The notes beneath the pieces were generated by a model. That model was given only the letters and a program-made list of their open reading frames with translations, was not told the origin of the DNA and did no database searches. DNA of 41,950 nt from Deltaproteobacteria bacterium. Lineage in GTDB: Bacteria > Myxococcota_A > Polyangia > Polyangiales > Ga0077539. The stretch is from assembly GCA_947477565.1 (NCBI GenBank), contig CANJUR010000038.1:1-41950 (forward strand). The letters run 5' to 3'. Of this stretch, positions 25,813 through 35,580 are shown one piece after another; positions within the stretch are counted from its first letter, which is position 1, and each line of letters starts with the position of its first letter. Made by a program: the position numbers and the translations under genes.

Positions 25813-27318
25813 TCAGCGAGCATCCAAGCGCGACGTCGCCACGCTCGCGATGCTCGAGAAGCGCGATTCGCCCCCAAGTGCGTACAGGAGTCCGACCTGT
25901 ACCTCGTAACGATCGAGCAGCCAGACCCACGACACCTCGGTCTGATCGGCATTGGTTAGTGCGGCGCAGGCAGTTGCAGCCTCCCGGGCATTGGAGGCCG
26001 GGCGGATCTGCGCCGTCGTCACCAGCCGCATGCGGCCACAGTCGAGCAGTCGGGCGAGGCGTGTGTGCTCACCCGCGAGACCGCGCTGGTACCCCGATTG
26101 CGCCGCGGCGAGATCGTGCGTGGCTGCGCGTTCGGCCCCCTCGGCGCGGTGTGCGTCTGCCGCCGCGGGGCGAACATCGGCCGCGTGCGCGGGATCGGCC
26201 TGCATGGCCGCGAGGTGGGTGCGCGCGGTGGTGGCGGCTGCTGCTGCCTGGGTCTGCGCCGCCTGCGCGGCATCCACAGCGCCCTGCAGCCGCTGTCTGA
26301 TGGCAGCCGTCGCGAGGGACAGCTGGGCGCGCACGAAGAGCGCACGGCGCCCCTTCGGGATGTTCTGTCCATCGGCCCAATGCGTGAGTTCGGCAGAAGT
26401 TGTTCGAAGAGTGAACTCGTCCGCGTGTTCCTCGACGACCGGGGCCGTCGCCGGGAGTTCCGTTCGCTGAACCACCGTGGCCGACACGACGTGCGCGCCG
26501 AGTGAGTCGAACCCGACCCCTTCGCCGGTGCGTCGGATGAAGAGGTCTCCGGCCCCGAAGCCCGTCGTCCCATCGGGAAGGCGCAGAACCTGGAGCACCG
26601 CGGCGCGACCGGGAAGCGAGAACGTCGCCTCTGTGCTCGTGAAGTGTCCTTCGTTGTAGTGGGGATCGGCGGTGACGGTGAACTGTCCGCGGATGTGTTG
26701 AATGTCCGTGTCGAGCAGCAGGGCCGGGCCGCAGTCGGCGCGGAAGCCGAAGCGGATTGTCTCCAGGGGTCGCCAGACGGACTCCGCCACGCTGCGGTAC
26801 GGTGACTCGTTCCGCCAGGGTCGGGTCGAGGTCGGGTCAAGGCTGACCTCCTGGACCGCCGTCGGCACCTCGCAGCCGTGCGAGCCGTGCGCGCCGTCGA
26901 AGGTGATGGCACCGGCAAGGTGGGCTGCGCCGAGCATGAACCCGGTGCGGTTGACGGCCTCGAAGATGACGCCCAGCCCGAAATGCCCGTTTCCGCCGAA
27001 ACGATTCGCGACGGGGCGACCCGGGGTATCGACCGAGTCCATCGAACGCGACCGCGAGTACGGATGAAACAGCTGCACGTGCCGGATCGACATCTCGATG
27101 CCGCCGGTCGCTGCGGCGGGGGGCGTCGATGCAGTCGCGGCGGCTGGCCGTGGTGCCGGTCGGGGTGTCTCGCCCGGCGTGACGGGCGATGGGACCGACA
27201 CGACCTGCGGAATAATCGCGGGTTGTGGTGCTGTGCGACGACCACACCCCGCGGCCGCAACGGCGAGCAGTGTGAAGGGCGCCAGTGAGAGTTGGCGCAG
27301 ACGACGACCTTCGGACAT
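25813..27318 (-). CDS. Large lipoprotein of unknown function
   Basis: A 501-residue predicted lipoprotein; signal peptide ends V-A-A-A-G-C25. A good ribosome binding site GGAGGGG precedes this ATG, which also gives a proper signal, so the start 12 codons upstream was not used. After a Pro/Ala-rich tether (about 30-80) comes a domain of about 230 residues with many aromatic and beta-type segments (IRHVQLFHPYSRSRS, GHFGLGVIFEAVNRTGFM, RFGFRADCGPALLLDTD), then an Ala/Gln-rich coiled-coil-like region at about 335-430 and a short C-terminal part. I recognise no family. It is on the opposite strand between the RecQ-like gene and pglY. Fringe or envelope proteins are normally not part of BREX loci, so it may be separate cargo. 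Confidence 0.8.
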   Translation of the reverse strand: MSEGRRLRQLSLAPFTLLAVAAAGCGRRTAPQPAIIPQVVSVPSPVTPGETPRPAPRPAAATASTPPAAATGGIEMSIRHVQLFHPYSRSRSMDSVDTPGRPVANRFGGNGHFGLGVIFEAVNRTGFMLGAAHLAGAITFDGAHGSHGCEVPTAVQEVSLDPTSTRPWRNESPYRSVAESVWRPLETIRFGFRADCGPALLLDTDIQHIRGQFTVTADPHYNEGHFTSTEATFSLPGRAAVLQVLRLPDGTTGFGAGDLFIRRTGEGVGFDSLGAHVVSATVVQRTELPATAPVVEEHADEFTLRTTSAELTHWADGQNIPKGRRALFVRAQLSLATAAIRQRLQGAVDAAQAAQTQAAAAATTARTHLAAMQADPAHAADVRPAAADAHRAEGAERAATHDLAAAQSGYQRGLAGEHTRLARLLDCGRMRLVTTAQIRPASNAREAATACAALTNADQTEVSWVWLLDRYEVQVGLLYALGGESRFSSIASVATSRLDAR

Positions 27319-27696
27319 AAACCCCTCCATTCTCTCCAGGGAGTGATGCCCCACCTCAGCGACGCGAGACGCCCCTGATCGGCGGCACCACCACGGAGCC
27401 AGCCGTGACCATCACGCTGAACTCCCCCCGATTTGGGGCGGGCCGAATCACAGCCCTTCAATGGGAGCAAGATGCGAAGACCGAGAGTGCCGGGCGACGC
27501 CGTGACGATTGTCCGCGATCGCAACCTCCGGGAACGCGACTCGACTCACGTCGGAGTGGCGCCCGTTGTAGACCTGCGCGTCGCAATCGACATCGACCCG
27601 GGCGCGTCCACTGCGATCCCGTCAGCATGGCCGGTTCCACGCTCGTGCCGTCGCTCCCCCGATGACCCCCTGTTCGCGGTAGAACGCTCGCGCCCT
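27319..27696. other. 378-base divergent intergenic region before pglY
   Basis: It lies between the starts of the lipoprotein gene (minus) and pglY (plus) and so should carry promoters for both. A frame continuous with pglY runs back to 27433, but its encoded residues are Arg/Pro/Asp-rich and unlike a protein domain, so I treat it as noncoding. A small inverted repeat CCCC-N5-GGGG is at 27426-27438. No clear -35/-10 pair is visible. Confidence 0.5.
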
Positions 27697-30600
27697 ATGA
27701 GCGCCCTGCACGATCTGCTGGAACTGCCCGAGTCGGTCGTCAAGAGCGCCTTCGTGGTGCAGCTCACCGAAGGGGTCCGCCACCCCGAGGCGATGCTCAA
27801 GGACTACGCGGTCACCCCCGACCTGCAGCGCGCGTTTGACCAGTCGCTCGCGCTGGTGAAGTCCACGCTCGACGGTCGCCGCAGCGTGGCGGCCTACGTC
27901 CACGGCTCCTTCGGCTCGGGCAAGAGCCACTTCATGAGCGTGCTCTCGCTCATGCTCTCCCCCGACGCCACCGATCAGTCGTTCGCCTGGAAGGAGGAGG
28001 AGCTTCACAGCCTCCACGCGAAGCACGGCTGGCTCGCGGAGAAGAAGATCCTGCGGCTGCACCTGCACATGATCGGGGCGTCGTCGCTCGAGGCGAAGCT
28101 CTTCCCGGAGTACCTCGCGCGCACCCGTGAGCTCTTCCCCGACGCGGTGCTCCCGGCGCTCTTCGCCGACGAGGGGCTCTTCGCCAACGCCCGCGAGCTG
28201 CGCGCACAGCTGGGCGACGACGCCTTCTTCGCGAAGATGAACGGCGGCCGCAAGGCCGACCCCCGCTGGGGCAACCGCGCGCCGGGTTCGGTCTGGACCG
28301 CCGAGCGCTTCGAGCACGCGGTGGAGACGACGGTCCCGGACGAGCGGCAGAAGCTCTTCGACGCGCTGGTGCGCTCGCACTACTCGGCCTACCTCGGAAC
28401 GACCCACGGCTACGTGGACATCGACCGCGGCCTCGGTGAGCTCTCGCGGCACGCGCGCTCGCTGGGCTTCGACGCGGTGGTGTTCTTCTTCGACGAGGCG
28501 GTGCTCTGGCTCGCCAACGGGGCGAGCGACCGCGCGTGGGTGACCCGCGAGATGAGCAAGCTCGCGAAGATGGTCGAGGCGCAGGACGCCGACCGCCCGG
28601 CGCCGCTGGTGAGTTTCCTCGCGCGGCAGCGGGACATCGTCGAGCTCGTGGGCGATCAGCTCGCGGGCGGCGATCTGCTGGCCCTGCGCGAGGCCCAGCG
28701 GTTCTGGGAGGGGCGCTTCGGGACGATCCCGCTGCCCGATCGCAACCTCCCAGCCATCGTGCGCAAGCGCGTGGTGCGACCGAAGGACGCCGCCGCCGCG
28801 AAGCGCCTGGACGAAGCCTTCGATGCGATGCGCCGCAAGCTCGGAACGACGGCGTGGCAGACGCTGCTCGGCGACATCGGCGAGGGGGAGGAGGCCTTCC
28901 GCGCGGTGTATCCGTTCTCGCCGGCGCTGATCCAGGTGCTGGTGGGGATGAGCGCGGCGCTGCAACGCGAGCGCACGGCGCTCAAGGTGCTGATGGAGAT
29001 CCTGGTCGAGCACCTCGCGGACTTCGAGCTTGGGCGGCTCGTGGCGGTGGGCGACCTCTTCGACGTCCTGGCAGGCGGCGAGGAGCCGATGGACGGCGTG
29101 CTGCGAGAGCAGTTCCAGACGATGCGCACGGCGTATCAGTCGGAGTTTCTCCCGGTGATTCAACTCACCAACAAGACCAACGCGGCGGAGAAGTGCCAGC
29201 GGTTGCGCGACGACCACCCGCCGCAGATCGGGTGCTCCAACTGCGCCGAGGTGCGCTGCCGCGCGGACAACCGGCTGATCAAGACGCTGCTCCTGGCGAC
29301 GCTGCTCCCCAACGTGTCGGTGCTCAAGGACCTCACGGCCTCGCGTGTCGTGGCCCTCAACCACGGGACGCTGCGCAGCACCATCCCCGGCACCGAGGCC
29401 TCGGCGGCGGTGTCGCGGTTGCGGGAGTTCGCCTCGCAGATCGGTTCGCTGCGCGTGGGCGATCAGAAGGACCCGCTGGTCCACATCGAGCTTGCGAAGG
29501 TGGACCTGCGCCCGGTGCTGGAGACCGCGCGGGAGCACGACAAGCCCGGCGCGCGGAAGGTAAAGCTGCGCGCGCTGCTCTTCGCGGCCTTCGGTCACAC
29601 CGGCTGGGAGACGACGGAGTTCGCCGCGAGGGTCGAGTGGCGCGGGACGACGCGCGAGGGCGTGGTGCTCTTCGGCAACGTGCGCGAACTCGACGAGAGC
29701 CGCTTCCGACTGGGCACGGGGCACGACTTCCGCATCGTGATCGACTACCCCTTCGACGAGCCGGGGCACACGCCGCAGGAGGACGAGTCGCGCGTCGGCG
29801 CGCTGCGCGACCGCCTCGACGAACGCACGGTGGTCTGGTTGCCGGACTTCTTCAGCGACACGGTGCAGACCGACCTCGGGATGCTCGTGGTGCTCGACGC
29901 CGTGCTCGCGGGCGACGCGTGGAAGACGTACCTCTCGCACCTGCGCACGGACGACCAGCAGCGCGCGCGGCAGAGCCTGGAGTCACTGCGCTCGCAGAAG
30001 CAGAACCGGGTGCTGCGCGCGATCGAGAGCGCCTACGGCATCACCGGCGCCGGGGCCGGAATGCTCGACCCGAGTTGCACGGTGACGGAACATTTCCACG
30101 TGCTGTTGCCCGAGCGGCGCATCCCCAACCTCACGGTGACGCGGCTCTCCGATGCCCCGGAGGCGCTGGCGAGCGCGCTGCTGGCGGAGTGCTACCCGCG
30201 GCATCCGAAGTTCACGGCGAAGGTCGGGCGGGCGGCGCTGGGAAATGCGTTGAAGCTGCTCGCGCGCCTCTCGGAGACGGCGGGGCGGCAGATGGGCATC
30301 GACAAGGCCGACCGCAGGGAAGGGGAACTCTGCGCGGCGCTCAACCTGGTCGTGCTGCGCGAGGCCGACGTGGTGATGCGCGACGAGCCCTTCGCAGAGA
30401 TCGAGCGCGACCTGCGCGCGAAGGGCGTGGAACCTGGGCCTATCGTGACCGTGGAGGCCGTGCGGAGCGTGCTCGACGCCCGGCGGGTGAAGGGTTTCAC
30501 GCGGGAGGTCGAGGACTTCGTGATCCTCGCGTGGGCGGCGTGGTCGAACCGGGAAGTGTCGCGCGGGGATCGCGTGCTCGACGACCCGACGATCGGCGCG

Positions 30601-31434
30601 CTGCCCGACGAGGCCGAGTTGGTGTTGCCGCGGCTGCCGAGCGCAGAGCACTGGGAGCGCGCGCTGCAGCGGGCCTCGGTGTGCCTGAACCTCCCGCGGG
30701 GTGCGAGCTCGCTCCGGTCGCGGAACGTGCGCCGCCTCGCCGACGACCTCGAGCGCGCGCGGGCGGCGGCGGTGGACAGCGGGGCGCTGACGCTGCCGTC
30801 ACTGCTCGACGCGCGGGCGTCGTTGCTCGAGACGGATGCGCCGCGGGTGGTGACTGCTGCGGAGATGCAGCGGCTGGTGAAGGCCCTCGAGGCGCGTGAC
30901 CCGGTGGCGCGGGTGGAGGCGCTCGCGACGTTCACATCGACGACGAGCGACGCGGCGCTGGGCAAGTGCATGGAGTCGATGCGCGCGGTGACCGCGGCGC
31001 TGGCCGATCGGCTGCTCTGGCAGAGCGTGGAGTCGCTTGCCCGCCGCGACGACGCCGATGCGCTCGCGCTGGTCGAGCGCACGCGTCGGATGCTCTCCGC
31101 GGACGAGACGAAGGAGTCGCTGCAGCGCGAACTCCCGAAGTTGCGCGAAGAGGTCGGGCGACTGCTCCTCGATGCGAACCGGGTGGTGATCACCACGACG
31201 ACGACCGCGGAGGCTCCGCGGAGTTCGACGGCGGTCACGGGCGGTCACACCGCGGGCCTCGGCGAGAACAAGGCGGGGTCGGCTGCGGGTCTGGTCGCGA
31301 AGGCGGCGGAGACCGGCGTGGCGCACTCTGTCGCGGAGGCACGCGCAGCGATCGCGACACTGAACGCAACCCTCGATACCATCGAGCGCGACGGGGGCCG
31401 CGTGAAGCTGGCGTGGACCCTGACGCGCGAATGA
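27697..31434 (+). CDS. pglY: BREX-2 ATPase PglY
   Basis: A 1245-residue P-loop ATPase of the PglY/BrxC type, a core BREX component with a role in phage exclusion. Walker A is G70-S-F-G-S-G-K-S77 in the opening domain; a Walker B-like V-V-F-F-F-D-E-A-V-L-W lies near residues 262-272. A four-Cys cluster (K-C-Q...I-G-C-S-N-C-A-E-V-R-C-R) near 500-525 could bind zinc. The C-terminal third is charged and partly coiled. The start MSALHDLLELPESVVKSAFV fits the family beginning; the 88 codons of open frame before it were rejected. The stop is 16 bases before the pglZ start. This begins the third BREX block, pglY-pglZ-brxD-brxHI, whose genes overlap or nearly touch. Confidence 0.92.
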   Translation: MSALHDLLELPESVVKSAFVVQLTEGVRHPEAMLKDYAVTPDLQRAFDQSLALVKSTLDGRRSVAAYVHGSFGSGKSHFMSVLSLMLSPDATDQSFAWKEEELHSLHAKHGWLAEKKILRLHLHMIGASSLEAKLFPEYLARTRELFPDAVLPALFADEGLFANARELRAQLGDDAFFAKMNGGRKADPRWGNRAPGSVWTAERFEHAVETTVPDERQKLFDALVRSHYSAYLGTTHGYVDIDRGLGELSRHARSLGFDAVVFFFDEAVLWLANGASDRAWVTREMSKLAKMVEAQDADRPAPLVSFLARQRDIVELVGDQLAGGDLLALREAQRFWEGRFGTIPLPDRNLPAIVRKRVVRPKDAAAAKRLDEAFDAMRRKLGTTAWQTLLGDIGEGEEAFRAVYPFSPALIQVLVGMSAALQRERTALKVLMEILVEHLADFELGRLVAVGDLFDVLAGGEEPMDGVLREQFQTMRTAYQSEFLPVIQLTNKTNAAEKCQRLRDDHPPQIGCSNCAEVRCRADNRLIKTLLLATLLPNVSVLKDLTASRVVALNHGTLRSTIPGTEASAAVSRLREFASQIGSLRVGDQKDPLVHIELAKVDLRPVLETAREHDKPGARKVKLRALLFAAFGHTGWETTEFAARVEWRGTTREGVVLFGNVRELDESRFRLGTGHDFRIVIDYPFDEPGHTPQEDESRVGALRDRLDERTVVWLPDFFSDTVQTDLGMLVVLDAVLAGDAWKTYLSHLRTDDQQRARQSLESLRSQKQNRVLRAIESAYGITGAGAGMLDPSCTVTEHFHVLLPERRIPNLTVTRLSDAPEALASALLAECYPRHPKFTAKVGRAALGNALKLLARLSETAGRQMGIDKADRREGELCAALNLVVLREADVVMRDEPFAEIERDLRAKGVEPGPIVTVEAVRSVLDARRVKGFTREVEDFVILAWAAWSNREVSRGDRVLDDPTIGALPDEAELVLPRLPSAEHWERALQRASVCLNLPRGASSLRSRNVRRLADDLERARAAAVDSGALTLPSLLDARASLLETDAPRVVTAAEMQRLVKALEARDPVARVEALATFTSTTSDAALGKCMESMRAVTAALADRLLWQSVESLARRDDADALALVERTRRMLSADETKESLQRELPKLREEVGRLLLDANRVVITTTTTAEAPRSSTAVTGGHTAGLGENKAGSAAGLVAKAAETGVAHSVAEARAAIATLNATLDTIERDGGRVKLAWTLTRE

Positions 31435-31450
31435 AGAAGCTCAAAGGCCC

Positions 31451-34231
31451 GTGGTGACCAACGTACCGACGCTCACTCCCGAAGACCTCGTCGCGGAGCT
31501 CGAACTGATTCACCGCAAGGATCACCGCTCGTTCAACACGCTGGTGTTCGCCCGGATGCAGCCGCCGCTCGCGGAGGTGAACGTGCGCACCCACAAGGGG
31601 TTCCTGCGCTTCCGGGTGGAGACCGCGCGGAGCGAGCTTGAGATGCGCGCGGCGTTGCCCGATGGCCCCGATGATCCGCCCGCGGTGGTGCTCGTGGACT
31701 GGGAGCCCGGTCAGCTTCCCGTGGACCTCTTCGGCCGCGTGGCCGCGGGCCGGGTCAACACCATCGCGCGAGCCCGTCGCCTCCGCGCGGCGTTCTCGCA
31801 CGCGCAGGTCGCGAGCGAGGTCGAGCAGTGCCGACCGCTGGCCGACGCCATCCTGCGCGAGCCTCTGTTCTCGCGGCCCGTCCCTCCGGGGGGTCTCGTC
31901 ACGCTCGATCTGGCGTGGCGCGCGTGGCTGGTCGCCCGCAAGGTCTTCGGCGAGGAGAGCGAGCGCGAGGTGACGCTGCTCCTGCGCTTCACGCGGGAGT
32001 CCGCCCCGGCGGGCCTCGCCCCGTTTCTCGCGCAACACCCCGACCTGCAGCGCGATTTGGAGGCGTGGCTGCGACAGACGATCGGCCCCGTCGCGCCGTG
32101 GGCGCTGCGCCTCTGGCTCGACGGCAAGGGCAGCGTGGCGGGTGCGCTCGCCTTCGTGCTCGACGGCGCGCGGGACTCGTTCGGGGCGCACGACTTCGTA
32201 GACGGCACGCTCGACGCGCGGCTCAACGAACTCTCGAAGTCCCTCGCCGACAGCGCCCGCGCGGAACCCCGGTTGCTCGTCTTGTGGGCCGACCTCGCGA
32301 ACGTCCTGGCCGCCCAGTGCGAGGACGCCCCGGCCCGGCTGCTCCAACTTCTCGCGGTCGCCGATGGGTTCCTGCCGGCGCACGATGCGATCGCCTCGGT
32401 GCTCGCGCGAAGCGACTACCTGCGGGTTGCCCTGGAGCGCCGCAAGGTCGCGCTCGCCGAGGCTCTCGAGGCCGCCGCGGAGTCGCCCGGCGATGAGACC
32501 CGACGCGCGGTGATCGCGGCCCTCGACGCGCTCGGCCGCCACAAGATGCGCGAGGCCGTCGAAGACCAGCGCGAACTCTACGAGCGGGCACGCATGGCCG
32601 CGCGGCTCCTCGGGTGGCTCGCGGTGCGCGCGCGGGACGTGGCGTTCTCGGCGACGGAGAGCGACGTGGTGGTGCTCACCGAGCGCGCGGAGGATTTCGT
32701 GCGCCAGGGTGGCTTCGCAGACCTCGCGCGACGCATCGCCCGCGGAAGCGCCCAGAACGCGCTCGGTATCGCGATCCAGCGGGTGGTGACTCAGGCCGAC
32801 GCGCAGCGCGACCGCGACGACGTGGAGTTCGCGCAGAAGCTGGTGCGCTGGAACGAACTCGGTCGCCCGGCGGACCGGGTGGTGCCGGTGGAGATGGCGC
32901 TCGACAGCTTTGCCGCGAGGTTTTTGAAGGACGACCCGCAGCGCCGACTGCTCGTCCTGGTGCTCGCCGGCATGTCCTGGGACCGCGCGGTCGAACTCCT
33001 CGAAGCGCTGGAGCCCGCGCAGTACGCGCCGCTGCGTTGGAAGGTGCCCGGGAGCGAACACGGCGGGGTTCCCCCGGTGCTCGCGGCGCTCCCGACGATC
33101 ACGGACGTCTCCCGCGCGGCGTTGTTCGCGGGCCAACTCCTGCGCCCGGGCGACGCCCTCGACACCTCCCGCGACGCGCTCCGCCTGCAGAACCACAAGG
33201 CGTTGCGCGCGCTCGACGTGAAGGCGTCGCTGCTGGTGAAGCGTGACCTTCGCACGGCGGCGGGCGACCTGTCGGCGGATGCCATCGAGCTCGTCGGACG
33301 CCCGGACCGTCTGGTGGCGCTGGTCATCGACGACCACCGCGAGATGATCCGACCGCTGCGAGAACTGCTCGAGCGGGCAACGCTCGCGAACCGCGCGGTG
33401 TTGCTGATCGCCGATCACGGACATGCGCCGGGTTCGCGCATGGAGAGCGTCGTCCGTCGGCGGGAGGAAGAAGCCGGTGGAATGCGCTGGCGTACCTGGC
33501 ACCCCGGGGCGTCGTCGGAATCGGGCGAGGTGGTGCTCGGTGGATCGTACGTGTGGCGACCGCCGGGCATCGAGCGCGTTGCGCTGCTGGCGCGAGAGAC
33601 GGAGTCCTACGGCATCGCGACGAACGACGGCGAACAGGGCGGCGCGACGCTCTCCGAGGTCGTAACCCCCGCGATCCTGCTCGCGGCGGAGTCCCTCGCA
33701 GGCCGTATGCGCACGGCCTTCGATCGCGAGGCGGTCGATCCCGCGATGGAGGTGCGCCCGCTCGTCCGCCCGTCCTGGTGGAGCCTGCGGAGCGATGCCA
33801 CCGCCACCGCCACGACACGCGCACCGGTGCCCCCGCCGCGGACGGCTCCGCGCAAGGATCCACCGCGCACGCAACCCGCTCTCCCCACGTTCGCGGCGGA
33901 ACTGCACACGGCCCCGCCGGCCGCCCCCCAGGCTCCGCCGAAGGCCTCTCCATGGGCCACGTTCTTCACGGATTCCAAGGCGCTCAAGCAGCTTGGGCGT
34001 CGGTTGGACCCGCGCTTCACTGCCACCATTGATGCTCTCGACGCCGCGGGCGGAACGCTCTCCGTCGAGCTCCTCGCCAGTCACGTTGGCCTCCTGCCAT
34101 CGCGCATCGAGGGTCTCGTCGCGTCGATGAGCGAGGTGCTCAACGCCGACGGTACGTCAGTGATCCAGTACGACGCCGCGACGCGGCTGGTACGCCTCGA
34201 TTTGCCTGCGCTGAAGGAGATCTTCGGATGA
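31451..34231 (+). CDS. pglZ: BREX-2 phosphatase-fold protein PglZ
   Basis: A 926-residue PglZ of the BREX type 2 kind. PglZ is the marker protein of all BREX systems and has an alkaline-phosphatase-superfamily core. That core is visible around residues 610-760: an L-V-A-L-V-I-D-D-H strand, then L-L-I-A-D655-H656-G-H658 with the metal-type Asp and His residues. The N-terminal 300 residues (TLTPEDLVAELELIHRKDHRS...) are the family-specific leader. A Pro/Ala-rich linker near 790-830 separates a C-terminal winged-helix-like domain (ELLASHVGLLPSRIEGLVASM). GTG starts occur in tandem at 31451 and 31454; the first was used. The stop overlaps the brxD ATG by four bases. Confidence 0.92.
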   Translation: MVTNVPTLTPEDLVAELELIHRKDHRSFNTLVFARMQPPLAEVNVRTHKGFLRFRVETARSELEMRAALPDGPDDPPAVVLVDWEPGQLPVDLFGRVAAGRVNTIARARRLRAAFSHAQVASEVEQCRPLADAILREPLFSRPVPPGGLVTLDLAWRAWLVARKVFGEESEREVTLLLRFTRESAPAGLAPFLAQHPDLQRDLEAWLRQTIGPVAPWALRLWLDGKGSVAGALAFVLDGARDSFGAHDFVDGTLDARLNELSKSLADSARAEPRLLVLWADLANVLAAQCEDAPARLLQLLAVADGFLPAHDAIASVLARSDYLRVALERRKVALAEALEAAAESPGDETRRAVIAALDALGRHKMREAVEDQRELYERARMAARLLGWLAVRARDVAFSATESDVVVLTERAEDFVRQGGFADLARRIARGSAQNALGIAIQRVVTQADAQRDRDDVEFAQKLVRWNELGRPADRVVPVEMALDSFAARFLKDDPQRRLLVLVLAGMSWDRAVELLEALEPAQYAPLRWKVPGSEHGGVPPVLAALPTITDVSRAALFAGQLLRPGDALDTSRDALRLQNHKALRALDVKASLLVKRDLRTAAGDLSADAIELVGRPDRLVALVIDDHREMIRPLRELLERATLANRAVLLIADHGHAPGSRMESVVRRREEEAGGMRWRTWHPGASSESGEVVLGGSYVWRPPGIERVALLARETESYGIATNDGEQGGATLSEVVTPAILLAAESLAGRMRTAFDREAVDPAMEVRPLVRPSWWSLRSDATATATTRAPVPPPRTAPRKDPPRTQPALPTFAAELHTAPPAAPQAPPKASPWATFFTDSKALKQLGRRLDPRFTATIDALDAAGGTLSVELLASHVGLLPSRIEGLVASMSEVLNADGTSVIQYDAATRLVRLDLPALKEIFG

Positions 34232-35580
34232 CCACGTTGCCCCTCGCCCGACGCCGCGAGGTCGTCGCCGCCCTTCGCAACGGAACCGTTCCGCGCCGCG
34301 GCATCGAGGCGCTCGCGACGGGCCTCGACCGCTTCGAGCGCGCGGCCGACGAAGACCTCGCGATGGTTGCCTCGGGCCACGGGGTGTTCAAGTCCGTGCG
34401 CGGGGAGTACGGCAGCGGAAAGACCTTCTATTCTCGCTGGTTGCAGCACCGCGCACAGACCGCAGGCTTCGCGACCTCCGAGGTGCAGATCAGCGAGACC
34501 GAGACTCCGCTCTACAAGCTGCACACGGTCTACCGGCGGGCGATGGAGAACCTCCGCACGCGGGAGTGGGACGACGGCGCCTTCCGCTCCCTGGTTGGGC
34601 GCTGGTTCTACTCGTTGGAGGAGGAGGTCACGGGTCGCGAGGGCTTCGACGCCAACGACGCCGCGCTCCTGTCGCGCGAGGTCGCGGAGGTGCTCGAGCG
34701 CCGCCTCGCGATCGTCAGCCGCACCATGCCGACCTTCGCGACCGTCCTGCGCGCCTGCCACGGCGCCCGCGCGGTGGGCGACCACGCACGGGAGGAAGGC
34801 TTCCTCGCGTGGCTCATGGGGCAGCCGCACGTGAGCGCCGACATCAAGCGTGCCGCCGGGGTGAAGGGCGAGCTCGACGACAGCGTCGCGGGCAGCTTCC
34901 TTCAGGGCCTCCTCGCGATGCTCCAACAGACCGGTCGCAAGGGTCTGATGCTGGTGCTCGACGAGGTCGAGACGCTGCAGCAGATGCGGAGCGACGTGCG
35001 GGGCAAGAGCCTCAACGCCCTCCGCCAGTGGATCGACGACGTCGATGGAGGCCGCTTCCCGGGGCTCTATTTGATGGTGACGGGCACCACGGCCTTCTTC
35101 GAAGGCAAGCAGGGGGTGAAAAACCTCGCGCCGCTCGCGCAGCGCCTCCACGTGGACTTCGCCGACGACCCGCGCTGGGACAACATGCGCGCGGTGCAGA
35201 TCCGCCTGCTGCCCTTCGACGCCGCGCGGTTGGCCGAGGTGGGACGAAAGGTGCGTGACCTCTATCCCGCGCGGGATCCGGCCGCGTTGCGTTCGCGGGT
35301 CGGCGACGACTTCATCACCGCGTTGGCCGCGGACGTGACCCGGGGCCTTGGCGGCAGGGTCGGTATCGCACCGCGAATCTTCTTGAAGAAGCTCGTCGCC
35401 GGCGTCCTCGACCGCGTCGATGACTTCCCCGACTTCGATCCGGTCGAACACTTCAAGCTGACGCTGGCACCCTCGGAGTTGACCCCGGAGGAGTGCGAGG
35501 CCGCGGGGGTGGTGCGGAGCGTGGACGACATCGAACTCGCCTTGTCGCCCCGCGAGGGTGACGCCCCGGGCGGCTCGTGA
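34228..35580 (+). CDS. brxD: BREX ATP-binding protein BrxD
   Basis: A 450-residue P-loop ATPase matching BrxD, the BREX type 2 accessory ATPase. Walker A is in R-G-E-Y-G-S-G-K-T-F at about 58-67 and Walker B in L-M-L-V-L-D-E-V-E near 240-248, followed by a sensor-like L-Y-L-M-V-T-G-T-T strand. The family name is DUF2791-type; BrxD and BrxHI occur together in type 2 loci. ATG overlaps the pglZ stop (ATGA) and its own stop overlaps the brxHI GTG (GTGA), so all three are translationally coupled. No signal peptide or membrane segment. Confidence 0.93.
   Translation: MTTLPLARRREVVAALRNGTVPRRGIEALATGLDRFERAADEDLAMVASGHGVFKSVRGEYGSGKTFYSRWLQHRAQTAGFATSEVQISETETPLYKLHTVYRRAMENLRTREWDDGAFRSLVGRWFYSLEEEVTGREGFDANDAALLSREVAEVLERRLAIVSRTMPTFATVLRACHGARAVGDHAREEGFLAWLMGQPHVSADIKRAAGVKGELDDSVAGSFLQGLLAMLQQTGRKGLMLVLDEVETLQQMRSDVRGKSLNALRQWIDDVDGGRFPGLYLMVTGTTAFFEGKQGVKNLAPLAQRLHVDFADDPRWDNMRAVQIRLLPFDAARLAEVGRKVRDLYPARDPAALRSRVGDDFITALAADVTRGLGGRVGIAPRIFLKKLVAGVLDRVDDFPDFDPVEHFKLTLAPSELTPEECEAAGVVRSVDDIELALSPREGDAPGGS

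Noticed and set aside
25634..25909. Small 91-codon plus-strand frame whose ATG overlaps the RecQ-like stop
   Set aside because: Start overlap is tempting, but the encoded residues are low-complexity, it has no family, and its end runs antisense into the lipoprotein gene. Kept only as a remote possibility.
27433..27696. N-terminal extension of pglY by 88 codons
   Set aside because: Composition is unlike a protein domain (Arg/Pro/Asp-rich, no helix pattern) and MSALHDLLELPE at 27697 is a natural family start.
31235..34084. Long minus-strand open frame opposite pglZ
   Set aside because: Arg/Glu/Gly-rich antisense shadow with no domain; pglZ on the plus strand has recognisable motifs and coupled neighbours.
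34386..34395. GTTCAAGTCC in brxD, the same 10-mer as in the tRNA-Leu T arm, as a possible attR
   Set aside because: Only ten bases match, the match does not continue into the acceptor stem, and it lies inside a conserved coding motif region of brxD.
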